Shown piece by piece: positions 9,886 through 20,072 of a stretch of DNA of 64,000 nucleotides. The first letter of the stretch is position 1. Each line of letters opens with the position of its first letter. Source of the DNA: Fervidicella metallireducens AeB (lineage in GTDB: Bacteria > Bacillota > Clostridia > Clostridiales > Caloramatoraceae); assembly GCF_000601455.1 (NCBI RefSeq), contig NZ_AZQP01000006.1, forward strand, positions 1-64,000, read 5' to 3'. Under the pieces are notes generated by a model. It was given only the letters and a program-made list of their open reading frames with translations. It was not told the origin of the DNA and did not search any database. A program made the translations under genes and the position numbers.

Positions 9886-11615
9886 CTTATAAGTGTTAGT
9901 TTTTTTATTTTTTCTTCATTTGGAGTAATGTAGATGGTTTTATTTGTATAGTATATTACCATACCTGGTTTTGAACCAGAAGGCTTTTTGACGTTTTTCT
10001 TTTCTGTGTAATCCACTGGCACATTAGAAGAGTCTCTTCCTTTACTGTAATATGCTGCAAGGAGTGCCCCCTCAAGTAGAGCATTGTCTGAAACATTGTT
10101 ATTTTTAGATTTTATTATAACATGTGATCCAGGTATATTTTTGGTATGTAACCAAATGTCATTATTGTTGGCTAGTTTTGTTGTTAAATAATCATTCTGG
10201 TTATTGTTTTTACCAACAAAAATATCATATCCGTCGCTGGATAGATAATGATAGGGTGAGGATTTTTTCGCTTTTGTTGTATTTTTCTTTCTCTTTATAT
10301 ATCCAAGCTCAGATAATTCTGATTTTATTTCTTCAATGGTATCGATATCAGAAGCATTCTCAAGATTGTAGAGAATTGAATCAAGGTATTCTTTTTCTTC
10401 TCTGGCTCCCTCAAGTTGCTCCTTTACAACATTTATGGCTGTTTTATCCTTTGTATATTTTTTATAATATTTTTGTGCATTTTGCAATGGGGTAAGTCCT
10501 TTTTCAAGTGGAACTGTAATTTTGCTATAGTTTTCATCATAAAAGTTATCAAGGTCAATACATTCCATATCATCCTTTATAATGTACTGATTAGCCATTA
10601 TTAAATCTCCATAAATTTTCCATTGTTCAAAGTTTTTACACTCATTGATTTTAGAAATATATATTTGAGTTTTTTTACTGTTTCGCTCTATAAGGTTAGT
10701 AACCAACTTAAACAGATCGGTATATTTTTGTTTAAGGGTGTCTTTTAAATTTTTTTCATGATAAAATGTATCTAATAAATTTCCTGAACTTTGGAAAGTT
10801 TTTGTAGAAAAATTATTATATATATTAAGAGGAAAAATATAAAAATCTTTTTTTATAGAGCCTTCGTAAAAGAGAATATATTTATAATCACCAGATTTTA
10901 TTTTAATCATATAGTAAAAAAAGTTGGAAATAATTTTTTCTATATGAAGGTTATCTAAATCAGCTATGTTTTTATCTGAAAATTCCATGCAGATTTGTTC
11001 TGCCATTAATTTACTTATACCAGTAAAGTTATTTGAGAAAACATTAGAAATTTTACCAGTTGAGGTTATAATTATCTTATTCAGATCCTCTTTAGATATA
11101 GTCGTAGGGTTTAATTTATTGTTTGGGGGAAGGATGTATAATTTACCAGGTAGAATCTCTCTGTATCTGTTTATAAGAAAGTTGATATGTTTAATGCTAT
11201 CTATTATATTTCTATCCTGGTTGAGTAGGATTATATTACTGTGTTTCCCCATTATTTCTATTATCAGAAAATAAAATATTGAAAATCCCAACTCATCTTT
11301 TCCTTCAATTTTAAATTCTACTATTCTATCAAAATTAATTTGATCTACATTAACTATTTTACCGTTAGTTATGTGTTTTCTAAGTATCATACAAAATGTT
11401 GGAGGAGTTAGAGGGTTTTCTTTTGCTTCTTCTGTTACATGTACTCTTGGAAAAGCTGTATTTGCAGACAACAAAATTTTTTTTGATTGTTTATCTTTTC
11501 TAACCAAAAGTATAATTTCATCATTTGAAGGTTGATGTATTTTTTCTATCTTATAATCAGCAAAACATGATAATTCATTAACTACACTGTTTGTAAATAT
11601 TCCATCAAATGGCAT
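9879..11615 (-). CDS. rqcH: Ribosome quality-control factor RqcH/Rqc2 (NFACT family)
   Basis: Binds stalled 50S subunits and recruits tRNA-Ala to add C-terminal alanine tails that mark the nascent chain for degradation; older annotations call it fibronectin-binding protein. The N-terminal NFACT domain begins MPFDGIFTN and keeps the D96-R97 pair (INFDRIVEF) needed for tailing. A coiled-coil middle follows, then the NFACT-R domain with DIWLHTKNIPGSHV. The ATG at 11615 is chosen because GGAGG lies eight bases upstream; an in-frame GTG at 11630 sits inside that site. Product 578 residues, full length. Confidence 0.93.
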   Translation of the reverse strand: MPFDGIFTNSVVNELSCFADYKIEKIHQPSNDEIILLVRKDKQSKKILLSANTAFPRVHVTEEAKENPLTPPTFCMILRKHITNGKIVNVDQINFDRIVEFKIEGKDELGFSIFYFLIIEIMGKHSNIILLNQDRNIIDSIKHINFLINRYREILPGKLYILPPNNKLNPTTISKEDLNKIIITSTGKISNVFSNNFTGISKLMAEQICMEFSDKNIADLDNLHIEKIISNFFYYMIKIKSGDYKYILFYEGSIKKDFYIFPLNIYNNFSTKTFQSSGNLLDTFYHEKNLKDTLKQKYTDLFKLVTNLIERNSKKTQIYISKINECKNFEQWKIYGDLIMANQYIIKDDMECIDLDNFYDENYSKITVPLEKGLTPLQNAQKYYKKYTKDKTAINVVKEQLEGAREEKEYLDSILYNLENASDIDTIEEIKSELSELGYIKRKKNTTKAKKSSPYHYLSSDGYDIFVGKNNNQNDYLTTKLANNNDIWLHTKNIPGSHVIIKSKNNNVSDNALLEGALLAAYYSKGRDSSNVPVDYTEKKNVKKPSGSKPGMVIYYTNKTIYITPNEEKIKKLTLISK

Positions 11616-11713
11616 ATAAGGTACCTCCACTTTACTAGTTATTTTAAAACGTATATTATGAGATAAAGTATATCATTCATTTATAATTTTTAAAAGGTAA
11701 GGGAGTGTAAAAA

Positions 11714-12538
11714 ATGTATTTTACTAAAATGCATGGCTTAGGAAATGATTTTATTATTTTTGAAAATATTAAGGCGAAAGATTATGATTGGCAGGAAATA
11801 TCAAGAAAGGTTTGCGACAGACATACTGGTATTGGAGCTGATGGAATTATACTTGTGGAAGATTCAGATGAGGCTGATATAAGAATGCAAATAATAAATT
11901 CAGATGGTAGTATTGCTGAAATGTGTGGAAACGGTATAAGATGTTTCAGTAAATATGTGTATGAAAAATCTATTGTAAATAAAGAGAATTTTAATGTTGA
12001 AACTTTAGCTGGGATTATGAAATGTGAAAATAAAGTAGAATCAGGTTTGGTTAGGAGTGTTAGAATAAACATGGGTTCCCCAATATGTAAAAGTGACAGC
12101 ATTCCTTTTACAGGACCTGCAAATAATTTAGATTATACACTTAAAGTAAAGGATAGAACTTTTAAGGCTGCAACAATTGTTCAAGGAGTACCACATACAG
12201 TTATTTATGTAGATGAGATTAACGATGATTTTATTGTTGAATTTGGTAGAATTATAGAGAATCATATGTATTTCCCTAAAAAAACAAACGTAAATTTTGT
12301 TAAAATATTGGCGAAAGATTTATTAGAAATTAAAACTTGGGAAAGGGGAGCAGGTTTAACTTTAGCATGCGGTACAGGAACGTGTGCTAGTGTTGTTTGT
12401 TCATATAGAAACGGTTTGGTCACAGATAAAGTTAAGGCAAAACTAGAAAAAGGTGAGCTGCTTATAGAGTATATCGGGGATGATGTTTTTATGGAAGGGC
12501 CGGCAGAGTTTATTTGTGAAGGAAAGTTATTATTTTAA
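11714..12538 (+). CDS. dapF: Diaminopimelate epimerase
   Basis: Converts LL- to meso-diaminopimelate for lysine and peptidoglycan. At 274 residues it is full length. Both catalytic cysteines are present: C71 in MCGNGIRCF and C219 in LACGTGTCA, each in its half of the pseudo-symmetric fold. Start MYFTKMHGLGNDF is the family N-terminus, with AAGGGAG upstream. It lies 68 bases before the DapL-type aminotransferase, which makes its substrate, so the two form a short DAP operon. Confidence 0.96.
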   Translation: MYFTKMHGLGNDFIIFENIKAKDYDWQEISRKVCDRHTGIGADGIILVEDSDEADIRMQIINSDGSIAEMCGNGIRCFSKYVYEKSIVNKENFNVETLAGIMKCENKVESGLVRSVRINMGSPICKSDSIPFTGPANNLDYTLKVKDRTFKAATIVQGVPHTVIYVDEINDDFIVEFGRIIENHMYFPKKTNVNFVKILAKDLLEIKTWERGAGLTLACGTGTCASVVCSYRNGLVTDKVKAKLEKGELLIEYIGDDVFMEGPAEFICEGKLLF

Positions 12539-12606
12539 TATTCATCAGTAACTTATAATAACCCTTCTGAATATTATAATTCAAGGAATATTTAGGAGGG
12601 ATTCTT

Positions 12607-13770
12607 TTGAAAATTACAAATAGGACTTCCAAAGTACCGGCATATATTTTTTCCAGAGTAGATAAGATAAAGAGAGAGCTTTTTAAAAAAGGGATAAGCA
12701 TTATAGATTTAGGCATAGGAGATCCGGATTTACCAACTCCGGATTTTGTGATTAATACTATGGAAAAAGCACTGAAAAAAAATAATAATCACAGATACCC
12801 CCCTTATAATGGCACAGAAGAGTTTAGAAAATCAGTGTCAAATTATTATTTAAAGAATTTTAATGTAGCTTTAGATGCTGAATCTGAAGTAGTGGCATTA
12901 ATTGGGTCTAAGGAAGGGATTGCTCATTTAATGTTGGCGGTTACAGATCCTGGAGATTATGTTTTAATTCCTGATCCTGGATATCCGGTTTATTATTCAA
13001 GTGCAGTAATAGCAGGTTGTAATGTTTATAAAATGTATTTACAAGAAAAAAATGATTATCTTATTAAACTGGAAAATATATTTTCTGATGTAGCAAAAAA
13101 AGCCAAATTACTTATAGTTAATTATCCTAATAATCCAACTGGAGCTATCGCTAATATAAAGTTTTATAGGGATTTAATAAATTTTGGCAAGGAAAACGAT
13201 GTAATTATTGTTAATGACGGTGCTTATATGGATATATTAGAAAATGGGGTAAAACCAATAAGTCTACTACAAATAGATGATGCAAAGGACGTTTGCGTTG
13301 AATTTGGAACTTTATCTAAGTCATTTAATATGACTGGATGGAGATTAGGATATGTAGTTGGAAATAAAGAAGTATTAAGAAGATTGATGATTGTGAAGAC
13401 GAATTTTGATTCTGGACAGTTTTCGGCTATACAAGAAGCTGGAGCAAATGCATTAAACAACAATATGGATTTCGTAAAACATTTACAGAATATTTATGAT
13501 GAGAGAAGAAATCTTGTAACACAGGAACTTGAATCAATGGGATTTAATGTCTATAAGTCAAAGGGGGCTTTTTATATTTGGTTTAAAATACCTGAAGGAT
13601 TTAAATCTGAAGAATTTGCAGCATATTTGCTGGAAAATACTGGTGTTATAATAACACCTGGAAATGCTTTTGGAGATTCAGGGGAAGGATACTGCAGGAT
13701 TTCATTAACTACGGATAGTTTTTTACTAAAAGAGGCTATGGAAAGAATAAGAAGTTTAAAAACAATCTGA
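12607..13770 (+). CDS. dapL: LL-diaminopimelate aminotransferase (DapL type)
   Basis: A PLP-dependent class I/II aminotransferase of 387 residues. It probably makes LL-diaminopimelate directly from tetrahydrodipicolinate and glutamate, the bypass common in clostridia. The PLP lysine is K238 in GTLSKSFNMTGWR; NYPNNPTGA and a C-terminal Arg in GEGYCRISL fit the family. The start is TTG, supported by TAGGAGGG seven bases upstream. The family includes other aminotransferases, but the position directly after dapF makes DapL the best call. Confidence 0.87.
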   Translation: MKITNRTSKVPAYIFSRVDKIKRELFKKGISIIDLGIGDPDLPTPDFVINTMEKALKKNNNHRYPPYNGTEEFRKSVSNYYLKNFNVALDAESEVVALIGSKEGIAHLMLAVTDPGDYVLIPDPGYPVYYSSAVIAGCNVYKMYLQEKNDYLIKLENIFSDVAKKAKLLIVNYPNNPTGAIANIKFYRDLINFGKENDVIIVNDGAYMDILENGVKPISLLQIDDAKDVCVEFGTLSKSFNMTGWRLGYVVGNKEVLRRLMIVKTNFDSGQFSAIQEAGANALNNNMDFVKHLQNIYDERRNLVTQELESMGFNVYKSKGAFYIWFKIPEGFKSEEFAAYLLENTGVIITPGNAFGDSGEGYCRISLTTDSFLLKEAMERIRSLKTI

Positions 13771-13796
13771 AGTCCATGATTTCTCATGGACTTATT
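13770..13796 (+). terminator. Terminator-like hairpin after dapL
   Basis: Ten-bp stem AAGTCCATGA/TCATGGACTT with a four-base loop; only a weak T tract follows. Confidence 0.6.
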
Positions 13797-13811
13797 ATAT
13801 AAAATAAAAAC

Positions 13812-13841
13812 TTGAAAAACTATGTAATAATTAGGTATAAT
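13812..13841 (+). promoter_or_regulatory. Promoter for the yicC-remA-gmk-rpoZ-coaBC operon
   Basis: TTGAAA and TATAAT with 18 bases between them, about 67 bases before yicC. Confidence 0.7.
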
Positions 13842-13908
13842 GAGAAAGAATTAAGAAATAATACATAAAAACGAATTATTAAGAAATACATATTGGCAGG
13901 TGAATGTA

Positions 13909-14787
13909 ATGGTTAAAAGTATGACTGGATACGGAAGGGGAGAGTCAGAAGATAGTTCCATAGGTTTTCTAGTAGAGATGAAATCAGTTAATAACAGGTA
14001 TCTTGATATGAATATCAGAATGCCAAAACAATTAAATTCTATGGAGGATCAAATTAGAAAATATATATCTCAAAGGGTTTCAAGAGGAAAAGTAGATGTT
14101 TACATTACATTAGAAAAGTATAGTCAGGACGATGTAGTTATTAATGTTGATGAACAACTTGCTGAGGCATATTATAATGCATATTATAGCCTGAAGGGAA
14201 AATTTAATTTAGCTGAGGAAATAGGCTTAGGGTTATTGGCCAAAGCTCCTGATATATTCACTATAGAGAGAAAAGAAGAAGATATAGATTATCTATGGAG
14301 TATTTTATCTAAAGCTTTAGATCAAGCTTTGGAAATGTTTATTGACATGCGCAATAAGGAAGGTTTAAAATTAAGCAAAGATATTGTTCAAAGATGTGAT
14401 ATAATTAACAAAAAAGTTCTGGAGATTGAAGAAAGATCACCAGTAGTTGTTGATGAATACAGGGATAAATTAACTCAAAGAATCTCTGAATATCTCAGGG
14501 AAGTAGAAATTGACCAAGCAAGACTTGTAAACGAGGTGGCTTTTTTTGCGGATAGAAGTAACATAACTGAGGAAATAGTAAGATTGAAAAGCCATATAAC
14601 ACAGTTGAAAGATACAATAACAGCTGAAGAGACAGTTGGAAGAAAACTAGATTTTTTAATTCAAGAAATGAATAGAGAGACTAATACAATTGGTTCTAAG
14701 GCAAATGATTTACTAATAACTAATTTAGTTGTTGATATAAAGAGTGAATTAGAAAAAATCAGAGAACAAATTCAGAATATTGAATAG
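13909..14787 (+). CDS. yicC: YicC/YloC family endoribonuclease
   Basis: A 292-residue protein with the N-terminal signature MTGYGRG and the acidic C-terminal region of the family ([21 protein letters not shown]). Members are metal-dependent endoribonucleases linked to RNA turnover. The ATG at 13909 is preferred over an in-frame GTG at 13900 because AGGTGA lies just upstream of it. First gene of an operon running into remA, gmk, rpoZ and coaBC, the same order as yloC onward in B. subtilis. Confidence 0.92.
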   Translation: MVKSMTGYGRGESEDSSIGFLVEMKSVNNRYLDMNIRMPKQLNSMEDQIRKYISQRVSRGKVDVYITLEKYSQDDVVINVDEQLAEAYYNAYYSLKGKFNLAEEIGLGLLAKAPDIFTIERKEEDIDYLWSILSKALDQALEMFIDMRNKEGLKLSKDIVQRCDIINKKVLEIEERSPVVVDEYRDKLTQRISEYLREVEIDQARLVNEVAFFADRSNITEEIVRLKSHITQLKDTITAEETVGRKLDFLIQEMNRETNTIGSKANDLLITNLVVDIKSELEKIREQIQNIE

Positions 14788-14800
14788 TAGGAGGTCAATT

Positions 14801-15076
14801 ATGGCAATTAAATTGATAAACATTGGATTTGGTAATATTGTTTCTGCAAACAGACTTGTTGCAATAGTTAGTCCAGAATCTGCTCCAATTAAAAGAATAA
14901 TTCAGGAAGCTAGAGATAGAGGAATGCTAATAGATGCTACATATGGAAGGAGAACAAGAGCTGTTATAATAACGGATAGTGACCATATTATATTATCAGC
15001 AGTCCAACCTGAAACGGTGGCACATAGGCTATCTGCTAAAGATGCTGAAGATGAAATGGATGATGATGAAGAATAA
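14801..15076 (+). CDS. remA: Extracellular matrix regulator RemA (DUF370)
   Basis: A 91-residue DNA-binding protein of the RemA family. In B. subtilis RemA activates biofilm matrix and osmoprotection genes; its role in clostridia is less known. [14 protein letters not shown] is the family N-terminus, and TAGGAGG precedes the ATG at 14801. The acidic C-terminal tail ([11 protein letters not shown]) is a variable extension. Lies 13 bases after yicC and just before gmk. Confidence 0.93.
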   Translation: MAIKLINIGFGNIVSANRLVAIVSPESAPIKRIIQEARDRGMLIDATYGRRTRAVIITDSDHIILSAVQPETVAHRLSAKDAEDEMDDDEE

Positions 15077-15087
15077 GAGGGGAGAAT

Positions 15088-15713
15088 ATGATGTCTAGAA
15101 AAGGATTGCTTATAGTAGTTTCTGGTCCGTCGGGAGCTGGTAAGGGTACTTTGTGTAAAGAGTTGCTTAGCAGAAACAGGAACTTAACTGTCTCAATTTC
15201 ATGCACAACAAGAAAACCAAGAGTAAATGAACAACATGGTGTGAATTATTTTTTTATAGATAAAGATGAGTTTGAAGAAATGATTACAAAAACATGTTTT
15301 TGGAGTATGCAACTGTATATGATAATTATTATGGAACTCCATGTGAGTATGTGGAAAAAACACTAAATGAGGGTAAGGATGTTATTTTAGAAATAGATAT
15401 TCAAGGAGCATTAAAAGTTAAAGAAAGATATAATGAAGGGGTATTCATTTTTATAATGCCCCCATCAATGGAGGAACTAAGAAACAGAATTAAAAAGAGA
15501 GGTTCTGAAACAGAAGAGTCACTTATAAAGAGATTTACAGCTGCTTTTCAAGAAATTAATTATGTTTCAAACTATAATTATGTTGTTGTTAACGATACAG
15601 TTGATGAAGCAGTAAGGAAATTAGAAAGTATAATAGTAGCAGAAAAATGCAGAATAGATAGAATGAAAAATGATATTAAGATTCTACAGGAGGGGATTTT
15701 AGATGGCAAGTAA
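15088..15713 (+). pseudogene. gmk: Guanylate kinase, one-base frameshift
   Basis: Phosphorylates GMP to GDP; normally essential. The P-loop GPSGAGKG is at residues 13-20 and [10 protein letters not shown] is the GMP-binding region. The frame is lost after FEEMITK. Adding one A to the A5 run at 15288-15292 restores [19 protein letters not shown], then NYYGTP and the rest through ILQEGILDGK at 15713. The repaired protein is 208 residues, the normal size. Adding a T to the following T5 run would also restore frame but fits the family less well. It overlaps rpoZ by a few codons. A sequencing error is much likelier than real loss. Confidence 0.92.
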
Positions 15714-15924
15714 TTCAATGATAAATCCATCAATAGTTTCTTTGTTAGAAAAAGTTGATAATAGATATTCACTGGTTGTAGTAACTGCAAGGCGTGCAAG
15801 GCAGTTAATTGACGGTGCAGAACCACTGACAGACGTGGATTCTACTAAACCAGTTACTGTTGCTATCAATGAGGTTAATGAAGGAAAAATAAGTTACGAA
15901 AGCGTAAAATCAGGCATCAAATAA
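15703..15924 (+). CDS. rpoZ: DNA-directed RNA polymerase subunit omega
   Basis: A 73-residue omega subunit that helps assemble RNA polymerase. MINPSIVSLLEKVDNRYSLV and TARRARQL are the conserved N-terminal helices. The ATG has AGGAGGGG upstream and overlaps the end of gmk by 11 bases, the usual coupling of this pair. Confidence 0.95.
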   Translation: MASNSMINPSIVSLLEKVDNRYSLVVVTARRARQLIDGAEPLTDVDSTKPVTVAINEVNEGKISYESVKSGIK

Positions 15925-15938
15925 AGAGGTGTTTAGCT

Positions 15939-17129
15939 TTGAAGGAAAAAACAGTAGTGCTTGGAGTTACAGGTGGAATTGCTGCGTATAAAGCATTGGA
16001 TATAGTAAGTAAATTGAAGAAAAAAAATATTAACGTCCATGTAATTATGACTGATTCTGCCACAAAATTTGTAACTCCATTGAGCTTTCAATCTTTGAGT
16101 CAAAATTATGTTGTTGTTGACATGTTTGCAGAACCTAAACATTGGGAGATACAGCACATTTCTTTAGCTGAAAGAGCAGATTTGTTTGTTGTAGCTCCTG
16201 CTTCAGCAAATATAATAGGTAAAATAGCAAATGGTATAGCAGATGATATGTTATCTACTACGGTTATGGCAACAAAGGCACCAGTATTAATTGCTCCAGC
16301 AATGAATACAAATATGTACGAAAATCCGATTGTACAAAGGAATATAAAGCTGCTTAAAGATTTAGGATACAATTTTATTGAACCTGATGAAGGCAGATTG
16401 GCCTGTGGATCAGTTGGTAAGGGCAAATTGGCTGATACCGATAAGATTGTTGACATGATTGATATGTTACTGTATAGCAATAAGGATTTTGCAGGTAAAA
16501 AAATATTGGTGACAGCAGGACCTACACGAGAAGACATTGACCCTGTTCGATATATAACAAATCGCTCTTCAGGGAAAATGGGTTATGCCATAGCTAAAGC
16601 AGCAAGAAATAGAGGTGCAGAAGTTATCTTAATTTCTGGGCCTACCAAATTACCTAGACCAGAAGGGGTTAAATTCATTGGCATAAATAGTGCAACAGAA
16701 ATGTACAATGAAGTCTTAAAGCATTTTGATGAGGTTGATATTGTAATAAAGTCTGCTGCTGTAGCTGATTACAGGCCCCTAGAGAAGAGTGAAAAGAAAA
16801 TTAAAAAATCAGATGATGACATGAGTATTCCATTAACTAAAAATAAGGATATATTATTCGAGTTAGGTAAAATTAAAAAGAATCAATTACTTATTGGATT
16901 TGCTGCTGAAACAGATGATTTGGTATGTAATGCAAAAAATAAAGTTTGCAAAAAGAACTTAGATTTTATTGTTGCAAACGATGTAACTATGGAAAAATCA
17001 GGATTTGACGTAGATACAAATACAGTAAAGATAATTGACAGGGATGGAACTATTATTCAGCTTCCGAATATGGCTAAAGAGGAAGTTGCACACAATATTT
17101 TAGATCATATTTTAAATATTAAGCGCTAA
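15939..17129 (+). CDS. coaBC: Bifunctional phosphopantothenoylcysteine decarboxylase/synthase
   Basis: Makes 4'-phosphopantetheine from phosphopantothenate, cysteine and CTP in two steps of coenzyme A synthesis. The N-terminal flavoprotein CoaC (about 1-180) starts VVLGVTGGIAAYKAL and has the NTNMYENP motif; the C-terminal CoaB (about 185-396) has VTAGPTREDIDPVR and KSAAVADYRP. Start is TTG with AAGAGGTG upstream. Last gene of the yicC operon; a hairpin overlaps its stop codon. CoaD lies at 35.3 kb. Confidence 0.95.
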   Translation: MKEKTVVLGVTGGIAAYKALDIVSKLKKKNINVHVIMTDSATKFVTPLSFQSLSQNYVVVDMFAEPKHWEIQHISLAERADLFVVAPASANIIGKIANGIADDMLSTTVMATKAPVLIAPAMNTNMYENPIVQRNIKLLKDLGYNFIEPDEGRLACGSVGKGKLADTDKIVDMIDMLLYSNKDFAGKKILVTAGPTREDIDPVRYITNRSSGKMGYAIAKAARNRGAEVILISGPTKLPRPEGVKFIGINSATEMYNEVLKHFDEVDIVIKSAAVADYRPLEKSEKKIKKSDDDMSIPLTKNKDILFELGKIKKNQLLIGFAAETDDLVCNAKNKVCKKNLDFIVANDVTMEKSGFDVDTNTVKIIDRDGTIIQLPNMAKEEVAHNILDHILNIKR

Positions 17130-17141
17130 GGCGCTTTTTTT
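17121..17141 (+). terminator. Intrinsic terminator after coaBC
   Basis: Short stem AAGCGC/GCGCTT, loop TAAG, then seven T. It includes the coaBC stop codon. Confidence 0.75.
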
Positions 17142-17183
17142 AATTAATTCTACCAATATACCCAAGGATTGGGGAGGTTTATT

Positions 17184-19604
17184 ATGTTTAAAATTGCTTC
17201 AGTTATAGTTGATAATCCATCTAAAGAAGTTGACAGAACCTTTGATTATATTATTCCTTCAGAATTAATTGGTATAATAGGGATTGGTATGAGAGTAATC
17301 GTTCCATTTGGTAAAGGCAATAAAACAATAGAAGGATATGTAATAGAAATTAAAAATGATACAGAATTTGATACTGAAAAGTTAAAAAAAATCATAGATA
17401 TTACAGACTGTGATACATTTTTAAGCGAAGAATTGTTACAACTTGCTTTTTTTATAAAGGATAAGTATTACTGTACAATGAATGACGCACTGAAAACAAT
17501 ATTGCCAACAGGTATAAATTTAAAGGAAAAGATATATTTAAAGTTAGGTGAAAACTATAAAAATGAGAGTGGAAAATACGCAAATTTTTTAAATAGCTTG
17601 AGTAAAGATAAATTTATTGAATATAAAAATGCAAAACAAGTTTTTCCAAATATAACAAGGGCTGCGCTTTTTTCATTGGCAGAAAAGGGTATAATACAAA
17701 TAAAGAAGGTTATGCATCAAGAAGTAAATATTAAAGCTAGACAAGTGTATAAAATAAAAGATGAAAGAGAAGCTCAGGAATTCATAAAAAATGCTTCAAA
17801 TAAGCTGTTGCGTCAAAAAGAGATATTAGAGAAAATAATTAAAGATAATTGTGAGTTAACTTTATCAGAGTTGTGCAATAGATATGGTTGTAGCAGTTCT
17901 GTAATTAAGTCTTTAGAAGATAAAGGTTTAATATTTAAAGTGAATAAAGAAATATTAAGGAAACCATATGCAACTTTTAATGAATATAAAAAGAATAACT
18001 TAACTGATGATCAGAAAAATGCTATTAACAATATTATAAAAAGCTATGAGTCAGGTAAGAATATTACACTCCTTCGAGGTGTTACAGGATGTGGAAAAAC
18101 GGAAATCTATTTAGATTTAGTAGAAAGATTTATGAATCAAGGATATGGTTCAATTGTATTAGTACCGGAAATAGCTTTGACACCTCAGACAGTTGAAAGA
18201 TTTAAGGGAAGATTTGGTGATGAGGTTGCGGTTTTTCATAGCAGGCTTTCTGAAGGAGAAAGATTTGATGAGTGGAGAAGAATAGCTAGGGGTAATGTTA
18301 AGGTTGTAGTTGGTGCTAGATCTGCAGTATTTATGCCCGTAAAGAACTTAAAGTTAATTATAATTGATGAAGAACATGAGCACACTTATAAATCAGAGGT
18401 AACTCCTAAGTATTTCACAAAGGAGATTGCTGAGTTTAGAATGAATAATAATAAAGGCCTTGTGGTTTTAGGTTCAGCAACACCATCTTTAGAAAGTTAT
18501 ACATTGGCATTGAGAAATAAATATAATCTTGTGGAAATAGATAAAAGAGTTGATGATAAAAAATTACCCGATATAAGAATAATTGATATGAGGGAAGAGT
18601 TAAAAAATGGTAATAGAAGTGTTTTCAGCAGAGAACTTTTAGAGTCTATAAAGCAGAATCTTGATAATCATAATCAAACCATTTTATTTTTAAATAGAAG
18701 AGGATATTCAACTTTTATTTCATGTAGAGCCTGTGGATATGTTTGTGCATGCGAAAGCTGTGATGTTTCCATGACATACCATGCAAATACAAATAAATTG
18801 GAATGTCACTACTGTGGTGCCCAAAAAGAAATTCCCAGCCAATGCCCACAATGTGGTAGTAAATATATAAAATATTTTGGTGCAGGAACAGAAAAAATTG
18901 AGTATCAGATAAAGAAATTTTTCCCTAATGCAAGAATTTTAAGAATGGACTTAGATACTACAAGAAAAAAGGGAGAGCAAGAGAGGATATATAAAGAATT
19001 TAAAGAAAATAAAGCAGATATACTTATTGGAACACAAATGATTTCAAAAGGTATGGACTTTAAAAACGTGACATTAGTTGGTGTAGTAGCTGCTGACACA
19101 AGCTTAAATTTACCTGATTTTAGGGCAGCAGAAAGAACTTTTCAAATTTTAATGCAGGTTGCTGGTAGAGCTGGTCGAGGAGAAAAAAGTGGAAAAGTAA
19201 TTATACAGACATACGAACCTGAGCATTATAGTATTAAATACGTAAAAAATCATGATTATTGTGGTTTTTACAATGAAGAGATAAATTATAGAAAAATTTT
19301 AAATAATCCTCCATTTACAGAAATACTATACGTATTGTTTACTTCTGAAAAGGAGGATGAGTTGGTGAAAAAATGCATGGAAATTAAGGAAAAAATCAAA
19401 AATACAGGACTTTCCATAGATTCTATCATATTAGGACCTACTCCATGTCCAATATCAAAAATTAATAATTTGTTTAGATGGCATATGTTGATTAAAGGTG
19501 ATGCTAGCAAGTATTATAAAATTATAAAGGAAATACTAAATGAAAATCTGTTTGGAAGTAGCATTAACTATAGCTTAGATATAAATCCAAATAGTATGTA
19601 TTAG
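17184..19604 (+). CDS. priA: Primosomal replication protein N' (PriA helicase)
   Basis: An 806-residue 3'-5' helicase that reloads the replisome at stalled forks. A DNA-binding N-terminal domain comes first, then Walker A GVTGCGKTEIY near residue 298, DEEH near 394 and a zinc-binding region near 514-560 with four CxxC pairs (CRAC, CESC, CHYC, CPQC). The ATG at 17184 has GGGGAGG upstream; an upstream in-frame TTG lies in that site. The downstream order def-fmt-rsmB-rlmN is the classical priA cluster. Confidence 0.96.
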   Translation: MFKIASVIVDNPSKEVDRTFDYIIPSELIGIIGIGMRVIVPFGKGNKTIEGYVIEIKNDTEFDTEKLKKIIDITDCDTFLSEELLQLAFFIKDKYYCTMNDALKTILPTGINLKEKIYLKLGENYKNESGKYANFLNSLSKDKFIEYKNAKQVFPNITRAALFSLAEKGIIQIKKVMHQEVNIKARQVYKIKDEREAQEFIKNASNKLLRQKEILEKIIKDNCELTLSELCNRYGCSSSVIKSLEDKGLIFKVNKEILRKPYATFNEYKKNNLTDDQKNAINNIIKSYESGKNITLLRGVTGCGKTEIYLDLVERFMNQGYGSIVLVPEIALTPQTVERFKGRFGDEVAVFHSRLSEGERFDEWRRIARGNVKVVVGARSAVFMPVKNLKLIIIDEEHEHTYKSEVTPKYFTKEIAEFRMNNNKGLVVLGSATPSLESYTLALRNKYNLVEIDKRVDDKKLPDIRIIDMREELKNGNRSVFSRELLESIKQNLDNHNQTILFLNRRGYSTFISCRACGYVCACESCDVSMTYHANTNKLECHYCGAQKEIPSQCPQCGSKYIKYFGAGTEKIEYQIKKFFPNARILRMDLDTTRKKGEQERIYKEFKENKADILIGTQMISKGMDFKNVTLVGVVAADTSLNLPDFRAAERTFQILMQVAGRAGRGEKSGKVIIQTYEPEHYSIKYVKNHDYCGFYNEEINYRKILNNPPFTEILYVLFTSEKEDELVKKCMEIKEKIKNTGLSIDSIILGPTPCPISKINNLFRWHMLIKGDASKYYKIIKEILNENLFGSSINYSLDINPNSMY

Positions 19605-19620
19605 ATGGGAGGAATTGTAA

Positions 19621-20061
19621 ATGGCTTTAAGAGAGATAAGAACTTTAGGTGATGAAGTTTTAAGAAAGAAAAGTAAGATGGTAGATAAATTTGATGACAA
19701 ATTAAAGATGCTAATAGAAGATATGGTTGAAACTATGTATAATGCAAATGGGGTAGGTCTTGCAGCTCCCCAAATAGGAATTCTTAAGAGAATTGCAGTT
19801 GTTGATATAGGTGAAGGTGTTATAAAAATGATTAATCCTGAAATAATTGAGTATGAAGGTAAGAATAAGGACACAGAAGGATGTTTAAGTATACCAAACA
19901 CTAGAGGTGTAGTAGAAAGACCGGATAGGGTTGTTGTTAAAGCATTAAATGACAATGGAGAAGAATTTGTAGTTGAGGGTAGAGGTTTTTTAGCAAGGGC
20001 ATTGTGTCATGAAATTGATCATTTAGATGGCATACTTTTTATAGATAAGGCAGAAAAGTAA
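19621..20061 (+). CDS. def: Peptide deformylase
   Basis: Removes the formyl group from the N-terminal Met of new proteins. All three motifs are present in 146 residues: [17 protein letters not shown] (metal Cys) and HEIDHLDG (metal His pair and catalytic Glu). Sixteen bases after priA and 11 before fmt, whose product adds the formyl group it removes. Confidence 0.97.
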   Translation: MALREIRTLGDEVLRKKSKMVDKFDDKLKMLIEDMVETMYNANGVGLAAPQIGILKRIAVVDIGEGVIKMINPEIIEYEGKNKDTEGCLSIPNTRGVVERPDRVVVKALNDNGEEFVVEGRGFLARALCHEIDHLDGILFIDKAEK

Positions 20062-20072
20062 GGAGTGATTTT

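Noticed and set aside
10124-10495. 123-codon frame antisense to rqcH
   Set aside because: Hydrophobic, Tyr/Phe/Leu-rich chance product opposite a conserved gene.
15288-15300. Programmed frameshift in gmk
   Set aside because: No known gmk uses recoding, and five other genes show the same one-base deficit, so a base-calling cause explains all.
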